A stretch of DNA of 64,000 bases from Candidatus Heimdallarchaeota archaeon. GTDB taxonomy: Archaea; Asgardarchaeota; Heimdallarchaeia; JABLTI01. The position numbers and the translations under genes were made by a program. The DNA lies in contig JAHLVW010000101.1 of NCBI GenBank assembly GCA_019058275.1, positions 1 through 64,000 of the forward strand, given 5' to 3'. Below, one piece after another: positions 1 through 8,694 of this stretch; within the stretch, counting starts at the first letter, position 1; each line of letters begins with the position of its first letter. The notes under the pieces are model-generated. The model was not told the origin of the DNA and searched no databases. It saw only the letters and a program-made list of their open reading frames with translations.

Positions 1-2
1 AT

Positions 3-284
3 AGAAGACTTGTAGTCAATTATGTTCCTGAAAGCGAATTAGCAGTAGCTATAAGTCCAATCAGAGAGAATTATCCTTCAGTTTATATTAAAACACATCC
101 ACACAGTTATACTGTTAGTAATGAGAGAATTATTGAAGTTGAAATTCACATAACAATGGTTAATACAGAAGAAGAGAGTAAGATTTTAGATCAAGTTGTT
201 GAGAGGATAATTGAAACAATCAAACAATTAAAGGGTGCAAAGGGAGAAAAACCAAAAATAAGAATAGTAAATGATGATAATTAA
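3..284 (+). CDS. CinA-like molybdopterin-binding domain protein, C-terminal part
   Basis: Partial gene entering from the left edge; the frame is open from base 3 and ends at TAA 282-284, giving 93 residues. The stretch PSVYIKTHPH followed by a beta strand (ERIIEVEIHI) and a final amphipathic helix resembles the C-terminal part of archaeal COG1058 proteins (CinA/MoaB-like, molybdopterin-binding fold), which carry a similar VYIK-(S/T)-HP motif. The N-terminal MoaB-like domain lies outside the window, so catalytic residues cannot be examined. It ends 22 bp before the GPN GTPase on the same strand and may be cotranscribed with it. The family call rests on this one motif. Confidence 0.5.
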   Translation, partial: RRLVVNYVPESELAVAISPIRENYPSVYIKTHPHSYTVSNERIIEVEIHITMVNTEEESKILDQVVERIIETIKQLKGAKGEKPKIRIVNDDN

Positions 285-306
285 TTTTTTAAGAGATGAC
301 TAAAAG

Positions 307-1086
307 ATGTACACAGCGTTCATAGTTGGAACTGCAGGATCCGGTAAAAGCTTTCTAACATCGATTCTGGCTAATCGTTTGAAGATTTTTGAAATAGATG
401 TCGCAACAATGAATTTGGATCCAGGAGTTCTAAGATTACCCTATGCTCCAGATATGGATGTAAGAGAATATATTGATATCAATGAAATAATGACCGAATA
501 TGAGCTTGGTCCAAATGGTGGACTTGTTGCTGCTGTTGATTTAATTACATCTCAGTCTGCAGAGATACTTGAAGAAATTAAAGTGCGTTCTCCAGATATT
601 TTACTAATAGATACACCAGGGCAAATGGAATTGTTTGCCTTTAGACCTACAGGAGTTATTGCTGCAAATCAATTCGGAGGAGAAAAATGTGTTCTTGTAA
701 ATCTAATGGACGCTAACTTGTGCAGAAATCCTTACGGTCTGATTAATTCAATAGTTTTAGCCTTAAGTGTCCAAATGAGGTTCTTCTATCCACAATTAAA
801 CCTAATCTCAAAAAGTGACTTAATTGAAGAATCCCAATTGGAAGATCTTCAAAATTGGATTGAAGATAGCTTCGCTTTTGAGGATGCAATAAATGCTACA
901 ATAACAGGAGAAAAGAGAGAACTAGCATTAAGGTTGCATCAGACAATTGATGAATTGCAGGTATTTGCAGAAACATTTCCTGTTAGTGCAAAGACCAATT
1001 TCAATATTGATAATTTATATGGCAAGTTACAAGTCATTTGGCAAGGTGGAGAAGATTTTCAAGTCGAAGATCGAGTAATAAGATAA
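307..1086 (+). CDS. GPN-loop GTPase
   Basis: Member of the archaeal/eukaryotic GPN family (archaeal PAB0955 type; eukaryotic Gpn1-3 help RNA polymerase II assembly and import). Visible motifs: P-loop GTAGSGKS at residues 8-15, the diagnostic Gly-Pro-Asn insertion at 68-70, G3 DTPGQ at 102-106 and G4 SKSDL at 168-172. Length (259 residues) is normal. The GPN loop places Asn at the active site of the partner subunit, so the protein is expected to act as a homodimer. Cytosolic; its archaeal role is unproven but probably concerns assembly of a large complex. The start ATG follows the previous stop by 22 bp. Confidence 0.95.
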   Translation: MYTAFIVGTAGSGKSFLTSILANRLKIFEIDVATMNLDPGVLRLPYAPDMDVREYIDINEIMTEYELGPNGGLVAAVDLITSQSAEILEEIKVRSPDILLIDTPGQMELFAFRPTGVIAANQFGGEKCVLVNLMDANLCRNPYGLINSIVLALSVQMRFFYPQLNLISKSDLIEESQLEDLQNWIEDSFAFEDAINATITGEKRELALRLHQTIDELQVFAETFPVSAKTNFNIDNLYGKLQVIWQGGEDFQVEDRVIR

Positions 1087-1098
1087 TCAAGAAATTAA

Positions 1099-2019
1099 TC
1101 AATTCATAATCTCAATCTCGAGATCTTTACCAAATTCTTTCAATAGTTTTGCTACTTTAGACACATGTCCATATCCAAGAATTATAACAACAGATGTATG
1201 ATTTCGTAATACCTTCAGAATTTGCTTACTCATGTAGACATTTCGATCCTCTAATAAAATAGAATACAACATTGGAAAATTCTGATTGAAAACAGATAAA
1301 ATGGAATCTAAAGCTTCAGGATCTTTGAAAATTTCTAATACTTCGTTCAAATTAATTTCTTCATTCTCTGACATATCTTCCAAAGATTTCATAGGGTCTT
1401 TATTATTATTAGATTCTTTCCCAAAAACATCCATGGGTTGAGCAACGATTTTTCTGTCTAGTACTAATTCATCAACAAGCTCTTGGAATTTTTCTGCTTC
1501 CTCAGATGAAACTTCTTCTTCTAAAACCTTACTGATTTCGTTTATAGATCGATCAATAAGATAGATCTCAGAACCCATTTCCTTAGCTATTTTATAAGCT
1601 ATTAACATCTCTTTACCAGGATTATCAGTTTGTGCTATTCTAGCAAGTTCACTTTCAAAGAAGCCAATGTCTTCTAACACCGCAGTAAACTCTTCAGTAT
1701 ACGTTAAACTCGAGCCTTCATCATCATTAACAGAATCTTGATCATCAAACAGCTCAGTTTTATTGTTTAATTCTTCTTGAAGAAAACTGCCATTATTAAT
1801 AAACTCATTTTCCAAAAGAGTTTGTAAACGATAATCATCTAATTCTAAGCACACTGCATCAGGTTTTACTTCTTTCAGAATTCTCGAGACTTTTTCTTGA
1901 CTTTCACTATCAATATGAGTAATTCCTACTATAGCTACTTTCGTCAAGTTTTTCTCACCGAATATCTCCTTTTGCAATTCTATTATAGTACAGCTAAGAT
2001 TTTTAATTGATTTGTCCAT
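1099..2019 (-). CDS. TraB/PrgY/GumN-family protein
   Basis: N-terminal motif VAIVGITHID (residues 28-37), then KPDAVCLELDDYR around 53-65 and C-terminal VVIILGYGHVSKVAKLL, the conserved blocks of the TraB family (Tiki/TraB fold; putative metal-dependent hydrolase related to the pheromone shutdown protein PrgY). The two conserved histidines (ITH and GYGH) and the Glu of CLE are present. At 306 residues it is short, with an acidic low-complexity insert around 80-110, and lacks the C-terminal membrane helices found in many archaeal homologues, so it looks cytosolic. Its first 37 bp overlap the end of the upstream gene, indicating translational coupling. Confidence 0.8.
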   Translation of the reverse strand: MDKSIKNLSCTIIELQKEIFGEKNLTKVAIVGITHIDSESQEKVSRILKEVKPDAVCLELDDYRLQTLLENEFINNGSFLQEELNNKTELFDDQDSVNDDEGSSLTYTEEFTAVLEDIGFFESELARIAQTDNPGKEMLIAYKIAKEMGSEIYLIDRSINEISKVLEEEVSSEEAEKFQELVDELVLDRKIVAQPMDVFGKESNNNKDPMKSLEDMSENEEINLNEVLEIFKDPEALDSILSVFNQNFPMLYSILLEDRNVYMSKQILKVLRNHTSVVIILGYGHVSKVAKLLKEFGKDLEIEIMN

Positions 2020-3170
2020 TTTATAATGGCTTTGTAAATATGGTTTTTGTTGATTTTTTCATCGTTTGTTTTAATACGTTCTACCATCGCCATAAATAAC
2101 AACAAAGATATTTGTCTTGGAACGGAAGTTGAGAAATTAAAAACAAATTCGTCTTTGCCAAATTTGTTGATAATTATTGTTGTAATCCATTTTGAAATAT
2201 GTGATAGTAAATCTAGGCTTAAGTCAGTAAATGAAATCTTAACACCTTTATCTTCAATAATCATTGGATTAAGATTCCCAAATATCAATTTCTCGAAATC
2301 CTCCAGAACATAGCTAAGTTCATCTGTTCCAATTCTAGAAAATTCCTTTTTTGCAGCAAAGATTTCACTGTATCCAAAAATAGCTGCAACAAAAGGTCTA
2401 GAGCTGCAATTAATGTGTTTCTTGAGAGTTTCAAAATTTTCAGGTAATTGATTTTCCCATTCTGCATATGCTGTCCCGCTTAAATGATCATGAGCAGTCT
2501 GATCGAAAACAATCTTTGGTATTCGTCGCCATATTTTCTCATTATCAACTTGATATAATTCTTTCATAATTTTGATATCTATAGGTTCTAACTTGAACAT
2601 GAGAAATCTAACAATATCATAACTAACATCAATATCAGAAGAACTAATTTTATATTGGGATTGTCGACCAATAGAAATTAAACGAGAGAAAAGCAGAATA
2701 GCTGCTTTTAATTCAATTTCTAATCTCTTAATATGTTTCTGATGTAATTTTTGTTCTTCTAAAAAGGAAATTAATCGACTAACTTTTCCATCCAAATTAT
2801 TCTTTGATTTCATGTCTCCTTTTATTCTAAGTAAATCAGCCAATCTACCTACTTTTTTCTCAGTTTGCGGTAAACCTAAGCTAATTGAATTTTTAGTAAT
2901 GAAATCAGCAACAAAATCACTAGTGAGGACATATCGTAACAAAGCAAAAGCTTCCTCAACATCTGATTCCAAGATAATCTCATTGCTATTGTTTTTAGCA
3001 ATAGAAGATGAGAAGAACATAAGGACTTGTGGTAAACCTAATTGTTTAATATCATCCGCAGAATTATCTTTAGTAAAGAAAGTTAGTTGCTTTTCTAATG
3101 CTTTTCTTGCATTCTGATCATATTTCTTAGAAGCAACTTCTGCAATGTCATCAAATGTACTGCTAATCAT
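1983..3170 (-). CDS. Conserved-type hypothetical protein, helical
   Basis: 395 residues, predominantly alpha-helical, with no signal peptide or clear membrane segment. The stretch around residues 55-85 (IILESDVEEAFALLRYVLTS) resembles the helical lid segment that follows AAA+ domains (a DV-x-A pattern), but no P-loop is present. It is the first gene of a two-gene unit and overlaps the downstream TraB-family gene by 37 bp, so the products are probably made in a fixed ratio. I do not recognise the family. Start ATG at 3168-3170; the 218 bp upstream are non-coding and shared divergently with the DUF47 gene. Confidence 0.6.
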   Translation of the reverse strand: MISSTFDDIAEVASKKYDQNARKALEKQLTFFTKDNSADDIKQLGLPQVLMFFSSSIAKNNSNEIILESDVEEAFALLRYVLTSDFVADFITKNSISLGLPQTEKKVGRLADLLRIKGDMKSKNNLDGKVSRLISFLEEQKLHQKHIKRLEIELKAAILLFSRLISIGRQSQYKISSSDIDVSYDIVRFLMFKLEPIDIKIMKELYQVDNEKIWRRIPKIVFDQTAHDHLSGTAYAEWENQLPENFETLKKHINCSSRPFVAAIFGYSEIFAAKKEFSRIGTDELSYVLEDFEKLIFGNLNPMIIEDKGVKISFTDLSLDLLSHISKWITTIIINKFGKDEFVFNFSTSVPRQISLLLFMAMVERIKTNDEKINKNHIYKAIIKWTNQLKILAVL

Positions 3171-3388
3171 TTTACCACTTCTTGATTTGAAATTTGGATT
3201 CTAACAGCTTTTTTTATTTTAGTACTCTTTCAGTCTTTTTTATACCTATTATTGTTTAATAAATTATTTAATTTGTTAATATCTACGAAATACTAACAAT
3301 AAACAAGCACTATCTAAAAGGTTAAAAAGTCCAAGCAATCGGTGTTTATTTAGAAAAGAAATTAACTAACAATACAGGAAGAAGAACA

Positions 3389-4045
3389 ATGGTTTATCAT
3401 TCAAAGAATGGCAACAATGTAGATAAAAAAGTCTTAGAAATTATTTTGGATCATGTACGATTAGTTTTAAGCGGATCTGAGACATTATCAAAAATCGTAG
3501 ATTGTTGGAAATCACCTGGAAGAGAAGTCTTCAACAAAGAAATAAAAGAACTCGATGCATTGGAGGCAAAAGCAAATACTTTGAAAAACTGTGCTATGAA
3601 AGAAATTTCTGATGCTGGACCTGCTTTATTATTTAGACAAGATCTTATGAGAATTGTTAGATGCATAGATCAAATAATCGATTTGGGACAAGGTGCAGCT
3701 TATTTTCTAGAACAATTGGATAAGGATTGGATGCCTCCAAAAACCTTAGTAAAGAATTTACAAGGATTAGTCGAAAAAACACTAATTGTTTCTAGATCAC
3801 TAGTCGATTTAGTTAGAGCGCTATATCAAAAATTGGATAAAGTAATAGAAATCTCAGAATCAATTGAAATTATGGAAAATAAAGCTGATGTTAACTATCG
3901 AGCATTAATTATTGAAATTGCCAAGCTCGATGCACCAAAAGGTATTTCAGTTTTAGTCAGAGAATCAATTGATCGAATTGAAGATATGGTTGATTCTACA
4001 AGAGATGTTGCTTCACACATACGTGTTTATGCAATGTCACGATGA
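3389..4045 (+). CDS. PhoU-like DUF47 family protein
   Basis: 218 residues of long helices with the acidic, metal-binding three-helix-bundle pattern of DUF47 (TIGR00153, PhoU-like): conserved E/D-x3-D pairs such as DALEAKANTL near 52-61 and RIVRCIDQIIDLGQGAAYFLEQL near 90-112, repeated in the second half (ESIDRIEDMVDSTRDVASHIRV). Members usually sit beside Pit-type phosphate transporters and modulate them; no transporter is present here, so the partner is elsewhere or the role differs. Single-gene unit with its own upstream region, including a TTAAAAAG-like box near 3322. Confidence 0.8.
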   Translation: MVYHSKNGNNVDKKVLEIILDHVRLVLSGSETLSKIVDCWKSPGREVFNKEIKELDALEAKANTLKNCAMKEISDAGPALLFRQDLMRIVRCIDQIIDLGQGAAYFLEQLDKDWMPPKTLVKNLQGLVEKTLIVSRSLVDLVRALYQKLDKVIEISESIEIMENKADVNYRALIIEIAKLDAPKGISVLVRESIDRIEDMVDSTRDVASHIRVYAMSR

Positions 4046-4163
4046 GAAGTAATTTCCTTTACTTTTCACACCCATTTTTTATTATTATTGAGGAATTATT
4101 TTTAACTTGTTTACATTAATCACACTAGCAGTGTAGTTTAAACATTCCTAATTACCAAATAAA

Positions 4164-4739
4164 GTGATACAAATGAATCCCAGTAAAAAAGTGTTAATCA
4201 TTGCTGAATTAGTAAAAGATAGAGTAATAATCTGGGATTTTGAACAAGGATCAAAGTTATATAATTCAGGATTTTTTGGAAAACCTATAGGTATTAGAAA
4301 ACCTAAAGGAGAAAGTTTTGAACGTCCTCTTGAATTGTCACTAATAGAAGCCTGTTATTTGTTAGAGAATGGTAGAATCAAAATACTACAGAAGAAAACA
4401 AAAAATGAAATCTCTATTAGAAATTTAATTAAAAAGGGACAAAAAGTCATTCCTTTGTTTGACGAGAAAATACTAATTTACAAAGACATTAGAAATCGTG
4501 GACTTGTACCTAGACCTGGTTTGAAATTCGGAGCTGATTTCGCAGTTTATCAACAAGGACCAGGATTAGATCATTCACCATACGTGATTACAGCATTACC
4601 TAGAGGAAGTGAATTATCAGCAATTGAGTTAGTACGAGCAGGAAGATTAGCAACTTCAGTGAGAAAAAAATTCGTTATTGCTACAATTCTATCTTCAAAC
4701 AAAGTAAAATATTATGGGTTTGTTTGGAATAAACCCTGA
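4164..4739 (+). CDS. endA: tRNA-splicing endonuclease
   Basis: Archaeal EndA, which cuts bulge-helix-bulge introns from pre-tRNA. The C-terminal catalytic domain is clear: FGADFAVYQQGPGLDHSPY (122-140) and SAIELVRAGRLATSVRKKF (152-170) supply the Tyr/His/Lys triad (about Y129, H137, K168), ending in GFVWNKP. At 191 residues it is the short single-unit form expected to act as a homotetramer. GTG at 4164 or ATG at 4173 are possible starts. The final 26 bp overlap the downstream taw1 gene, linking two tRNA maturation enzymes in one transcript. Confidence 0.95.
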   Translation: MIQMNPSKKVLIIAELVKDRVIIWDFEQGSKLYNSGFFGKPIGIRKPKGESFERPLELSLIEACYLLENGRIKILQKKTKNEISIRNLIKKGQKVIPLFDEKILIYKDIRNRGLVPRPGLKFGADFAVYQQGPGLDHSPYVITALPRGSELSAIELVRAGRLATSVRKKFVIATILSSNKVKYYGFVWNKP

Positions 4740-5754
4740 GAAAATTTTGCAATCGAGACGAAAACGTATGTCACTAGAGAAATCTGCTTCCTCATCTGTT
4801 ATTTATCCAGAAATAAAAGAACGATTAGCAAAGCAAGGATATCAATTGTATGGGAAACAAGTAGCTGTAAAGAAATGCTTGTGGACACACAACTATTTGA
4901 AAGAGGATAGATTTTGCTATAAATCAGCTTATGGAATACAAAGCCATAGATGCATACAAGCCACTCCTACATTACTTTGCAATCACCAATGTCTTTTTTG
5001 TTGGAGATTACAAGAAAAGGATATAGGAAAAAAACCAATTTGGAAAGTTAAGGATTCAGATTTTGACACACCAGAAGAAGTATACCAAGGGTTAATTTGG
5101 GGATGGAAAAGGTGTATTTCTGGTTATAAACCAATTGTTACACAAGAGAAATTTAGTGAAGCATCAAAACCTAAACATGTAGCTTTGAGTTTAGCTGGTG
5201 AACCAACGCTTTATCCATTTATAGTTGAATTATTATCATTATTGCATGAAAAGGGATTAACAACTTTTCTCGTATCAAATGGATCGAATCCTAATGCATT
5301 TGAAAAGATGTTTAAGTCAGGCGTCTTCCCAACTCAATTGTATATTACAATTCCAGCACCTAATAAAGATAATTACATCAAAACCTGTAAACCATTAATA
5401 AAAAATGGTTGGGATGAGATCAATAGAAGTTTAGAGCTAATGGCGAAAATGACTGGACGAACTGTTACTCGACTAACTATGGCTAAGAAAATAAACATGA
5501 TTAAACCAAAGGAGTATGTTCCATTAATTAAGAAAGCAAATCCTTCGTTTATAGAAGTCAAGGGATTTGTTCCAGTTGGATTCTCTCAATACCGAGTAAC
5601 TCGTGCTAATATGCCATACATTGAGGATATACAATCATATACAGATCAAATTAAAGAAGAATTGCCTGAGTATAAACAGGTATTTGAAATGGAAGAAAGC
5701 AAGGTTGTTATTTTATCTAACAATAAACATCCATTAAAAATTGACAATCTTTAA
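4714..5754 (+). CDS. taw1: 4-demethylwyosine synthase (radical SAM, TYW1/Taw1)
   Basis: Makes the tricyclic 4-demethylwyosine base at G37 of tRNA-Phe from 1-methylguanosine and pyruvate. The radical-SAM cluster motif CNHQCLFC gives Cys89, Cys93 and Cys96. A further conserved Cys-rich stretch before it (C55, C68, C80) fits the second [4Fe-4S] cluster known in archaeal TYW1. LAGEPTLYPFI is the SAM-binding GEP motif. 346 residues matches archaeal Taw1, which lacks the eukaryotic flavodoxin domain. The annotated start overlaps endA by 26 bp; ATG at 4768 (residue 19) would remove the overlap. Confidence 0.95.
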   Translation: MGLFGINPEKILQSRRKRMSLEKSASSSVIYPEIKERLAKQGYQLYGKQVAVKKCLWTHNYLKEDRFCYKSAYGIQSHRCIQATPTLLCNHQCLFCWRLQEKDIGKKPIWKVKDSDFDTPEEVYQGLIWGWKRCISGYKPIVTQEKFSEASKPKHVALSLAGEPTLYPFIVELLSLLHEKGLTTFLVSNGSNPNAFEKMFKSGVFPTQLYITIPAPNKDNYIKTCKPLIKNGWDEINRSLELMAKMTGRTVTRLTMAKKINMIKPKEYVPLIKKANPSFIEVKGFVPVGFSQYRVTRANMPYIEDIQSYTDQIKEELPEYKQVFEMEESKVVILSNNKHPLKIDNL

Positions 5755-5855
5755 ATCTATATTACTCCTTTATTCTTTGTAAATTTACCCTCTTCTAGTA
5801 ATCAAAATTTAATAAATTAAGAAGGAAATAAAATATTTGTAATAAAAGAAAAGAA

Positions 5856-5880
5856 TCATTGTCCATTGAAAGAACAATGA
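5856..5880 (-). terminator. Hairpin terminator downstream of lysS
   Basis: Perfect 7-bp inverted repeat TCATTGT / ACAATGA with an 11-nt loop. Read in the minus direction it follows the lysS stop and is succeeded by a T-rich tract (TTCTTTTCTTTT). Position and structure fit a transcription terminator, and it also separates lysS from the convergent taw1. Confidence 0.5.
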
Positions 5881-5893
5881 ATTGTGCTGAGTT

Positions 5894-7519
5894 CTATTTG
5901 AGGTTCTTTTTAAGAATTTTTGAAACATTCTCAGTACCAATTGTATGAATGTAAGGACCCAATTTTGGACCACGATCTGTGTTTAATAATATTTGATACA
6001 GAAGTTTGAAGAAATCTCTTGGTTTTATATTATTATTTCTCGCTGTTTCAAAAATAGCACTTTGTATTGCATCAATTTCATCTAAACCTTTTAGTGATGT
6101 TATAAGATCTTTAATTGCAACTTTCTGTTCATCTGAAAGTTCTAGAGTAATATCTTCAACACTTTTGAAATCATTAACCCAGTTTGTAGCATAGTCGCAT
6201 CTGGTTTTAATATCACTAAGCTTTGCACCATCTCGCAAGTACCCATATTCAATTAGTCTTGTTTCCAAGAATTCCTCTCGAGATTTTTCTGGAGCAACTG
6301 CTATGAGATTTACAAGTAGATTGTAAGGTACATGTAATGATCGATTTTCTGGTGGTTTCAGATACCAGCAGTATTCATACAATCCAACCATTTTTCGTTT
6401 TCGAGCTGGATTGCTTTCTTTAATACGATTGAAGTATACATCCTCAAGATAATCAATTTCTTTCATATATACTGGAATATCATCTATTGATAATGATCTA
6501 CTACCGGTCATTCGTTTGTAGGTAAGAAGAGCAAGTGATTGTATTGAACCATATTTAAGCCAAGTTTGTGGTGTGAAAACATTTCCCGCAGATTTAGATA
6601 TTTTTGACCCACCTTTATCTAAGTACATCTCATATCGAGCGTGTGCTGGTGGTTCGTAATCGTAAATTTCCTTACAAACTTTATCATTGCAAGTGACAGA
6701 TTCAAATATATCTTTACCAAAGGCTTCAAAATCTATTTGCTGTAAATCCCATCTTGCAGCAAATTCGACTTTCCAAGTTAATTTTCCTTCTCCTTTTGAG
6801 ATATCAGACCAGCCACGATGGTTACAGCCCTCAAGCTTTCTACCTCTAATTTCGTCACCTTCACAGATATATTCAACTAATCCTTTCTTAGCATCAAAAC
6901 TGATAGCTTGAGTAGTGTATATTTTTCCACATTTCTCACAAATTGCATGATAAGGTAAAACATCAATATACTTCTTTTGACCTGTAGTTTCTTTAATTAT
7001 CTCACCAGCAAGTTTAGCTTTGGATAATAATTTCTTTACTTGTGGAGCCATTTTTCCAGTTGTATATAGCTTGTAAGCTGATTGGGGTGTAAATTCTATA
7101 CCTGCAATTTCTAGTGATTCTATAAGAAGAGAAGACATATGTTCTCCATAGCTTTTATGACATCCCCAAGGATCAGGAATAGTACTTACAGGTTTTCCTA
7201 AATGTTCTTTCAATTCAGGAGGAGTACCAGCAGGTACCTTTCTTAGACCATCCATATCATCTGCGAAAGCAATATATTCTGATTCTCTGCCCAAATCCTC
7301 AATAGCTAATTTAAACCCATAAGCTCTTGAAGCGTCTGCAAATGAACCAATATGTGGAAAGCCAGATGTACCTAGACCACTTTCAGTTCTAATGACAACT
7401 GGGTGATTACCTTTGAGATTATCTTTTCGTTCTAAAACACTGAGAGCTATTTTATCGATCCATGTTCCACGACCAATAACCTCATCAATATCTTCACCTA
7501 GGTCAAATTCTTGAGTCAA
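5894..7519 (-). CDS. lysS: Lysyl-tRNA synthetase, class I
   Basis: Charges tRNA-Lys. It is the class I (LysK-type) enzyme typical of archaea: HIGH-like HIGS at residues 56-59, KMSKS-like KISKS at 306-310, and a zinc-binding insertion with CEKCGK at 194-199. 541 residues is the usual length. Asp-rich FADDMDG near 85-91 and the C-terminal helical anticodon-binding region are present. It has its own promoter region (7520-7600) and a terminator hairpin at 5856-5880; no class II LysRS is seen in the window. Confidence 0.97.
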   Translation of the reverse strand: MTQEFDLGEDIDEVIGRGTWIDKIALSVLERKDNLKGNHPVVIRTESGLGTSGFPHIGSFADASRAYGFKLAIEDLGRESEYIAFADDMDGLRKVPAGTPPELKEHLGKPVSTIPDPWGCHKSYGEHMSSLLIESLEIAGIEFTPQSAYKLYTTGKMAPQVKKLLSKAKLAGEIIKETTGQKKYIDVLPYHAICEKCGKIYTTQAISFDAKKGLVEYICEGDEIRGRKLEGCNHRGWSDISKGEGKLTWKVEFAARWDLQQIDFEAFGKDIFESVTCNDKVCKEIYDYEPPAHARYEMYLDKGGSKISKSAGNVFTPQTWLKYGSIQSLALLTYKRMTGSRSLSIDDIPVYMKEIDYLEDVYFNRIKESNPARKRKMVGLYEYCWYLKPPENRSLHVPYNLLVNLIAVAPEKSREEFLETRLIEYGYLRDGAKLSDIKTRCDYATNWVNDFKSVEDITLELSDEQKVAIKDLITSLKGLDEIDAIQSAIFETARNNNIKPRDFFKLLYQILLNTDRGPKLGPYIHTIGTENVSKILKKNLK

Positions 7520-7615
7520 TTCTATTACCCCTAGTTCAAATTAATGCTTCTTGCATTAAAAAGCAAAAACTTGTCATATATATTAATTGCCCTAAACTAT
7601 GATAATTAAAAAAAG

Positions 7616-7635
7616 AGAATAGCTAATGCTATTCT
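7616..7635 (-). terminator. Hairpin terminator after the peptide permease pair
   Basis: Perfect 8-bp inverted repeat AGAATAGC / GCTATTCT with a TAAT loop, just past the stop of the last permease gene. On the minus strand it is followed by CTCTTTTTTTTAATT, the classic hairpin plus T-tract arrangement. Confidence 0.65.
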
Positions 7636-7640
7636 TTAAA

Positions 7641-8678
7641 CTAATTTCTTGTCGGATCCATTGCGTCTAACAGTGCATCTCCAAGTAAATTAAATCCTAA
7701 GATGGTAATGAAAATCATTGTTGATGGCCATGTTGGCATCCACCAATAGGTAAGTAGATTATCTCTATGGTAAGCTAAGTCATCACCCCAGGTTACTGCT
7801 GTAGCATCACCCAATCCAAAAAAGGCTAGTGCTGCAATAGTTATCAAAGTATTTGCTATACCTAATGTAGTTACTACTATTACAGGTGAAAGGGTATTTG
7901 GAATGATATGTCTAAAGATGATTCTCGAATCCTTAGCTCCTAATGCTCGTTCTGCTTCAATAAATTCAGTGTTTTTTAGTGACAGAATTTTACTCCGGAC
8001 AAGTAAACTTGTTCCGCCCAAGCCAATAAGTGCGAATATCATTATTACAATCATATAGATTCCACCTGGAACTTGACCTGCTATATCTCTAAAGATGGCA
8101 ACTACAAAGATAAACAGAATAAATGGGGGCATTGCAGAAATAACTTCGTTTAAACGTTGTATTATATCATCGATTGCTCCACCATAATAACCAGATACAG
8201 CGCCGATTATCATTCCTAAAATGCTTGTTGATATCTGACCAACGAATCCTAATGTCAATGATAATGATGAACCAAAGAAAGTTCTAGAAAGAATATCATA
8301 TCCTCTTGTATCAGTTCCAAAAGGATACTGTGCACTTGGTTTCAGAATTTGATCCCCAGGTATAATATATCTTGGGTGAGCAATTAATCGAAGATACCTT
8401 TGAGTTCCAGGTATCCATAATTCAATATAGTAGTTATTTTGGTCCCATGGATCTGCTGTTGGATTATTCAACCCAAACAATGCATCATATTGCTGGATAA
8501 GAAAAGCAACGACTGCTATAGTTATAAGAAATGATACTAAATAGAATCCTATCATTCCCGTTTGACTTTTTTTCATTCGTCTCATAACGAGACCCCAAAG
8601 ATTAGAACCCTCTACTAATTTTATTTCTTCAAGGATTCTTACTTCTCTATCAATGCTTGTTTCAGTTACTGTAGCCAA
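7641..8678 (-). CDS. ABC transporter permease, DppC/OppC type
   Basis: 345 residues; an N-terminal membrane segment (about 42-65), then a periplasm-side loop and five further membrane spans. The cytoplasmic EAA loop that docks the ATPase is seen as EAERALGAKDSRII followed by FRHIIPNTLSPV. This matches the dipeptide/oligopeptide/nickel permease family, C subunit (with the OppC N domain). Start is TTG at 8676-8678 behind GGAGA. It lies 16 bp after the DppB-type gene and is cotranscribed with it. Substrate cannot be told from permeases alone. Confidence 0.9.
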   Translation of the reverse strand: MATVTETSIDREVRILEEIKLVEGSNLWGLVMRRMKKSQTGMIGFYLVSFLITIAVVAFLIQQYDALFGLNNPTADPWDQNNYYIELWIPGTQRYLRLIAHPRYIIPGDQILKPSAQYPFGTDTRGYDILSRTFFGSSLSLTLGFVGQISTSILGMIIGAVSGYYGGAIDDIIQRLNEVISAMPPFILFIFVVAIFRDIAGQVPGGIYMIVIMIFALIGLGGTSLLVRSKILSLKNTEFIEAERALGAKDSRIIFRHIIPNTLSPVIVVTTLGIANTLITIAALAFFGLGDATAVTWGDDLAYHRDNLLTYWWMPTWPSTMIFITILGFNLLGDALLDAMDPTRN

Positions 8679-8694
8679 TTCATAGTCATCTCCT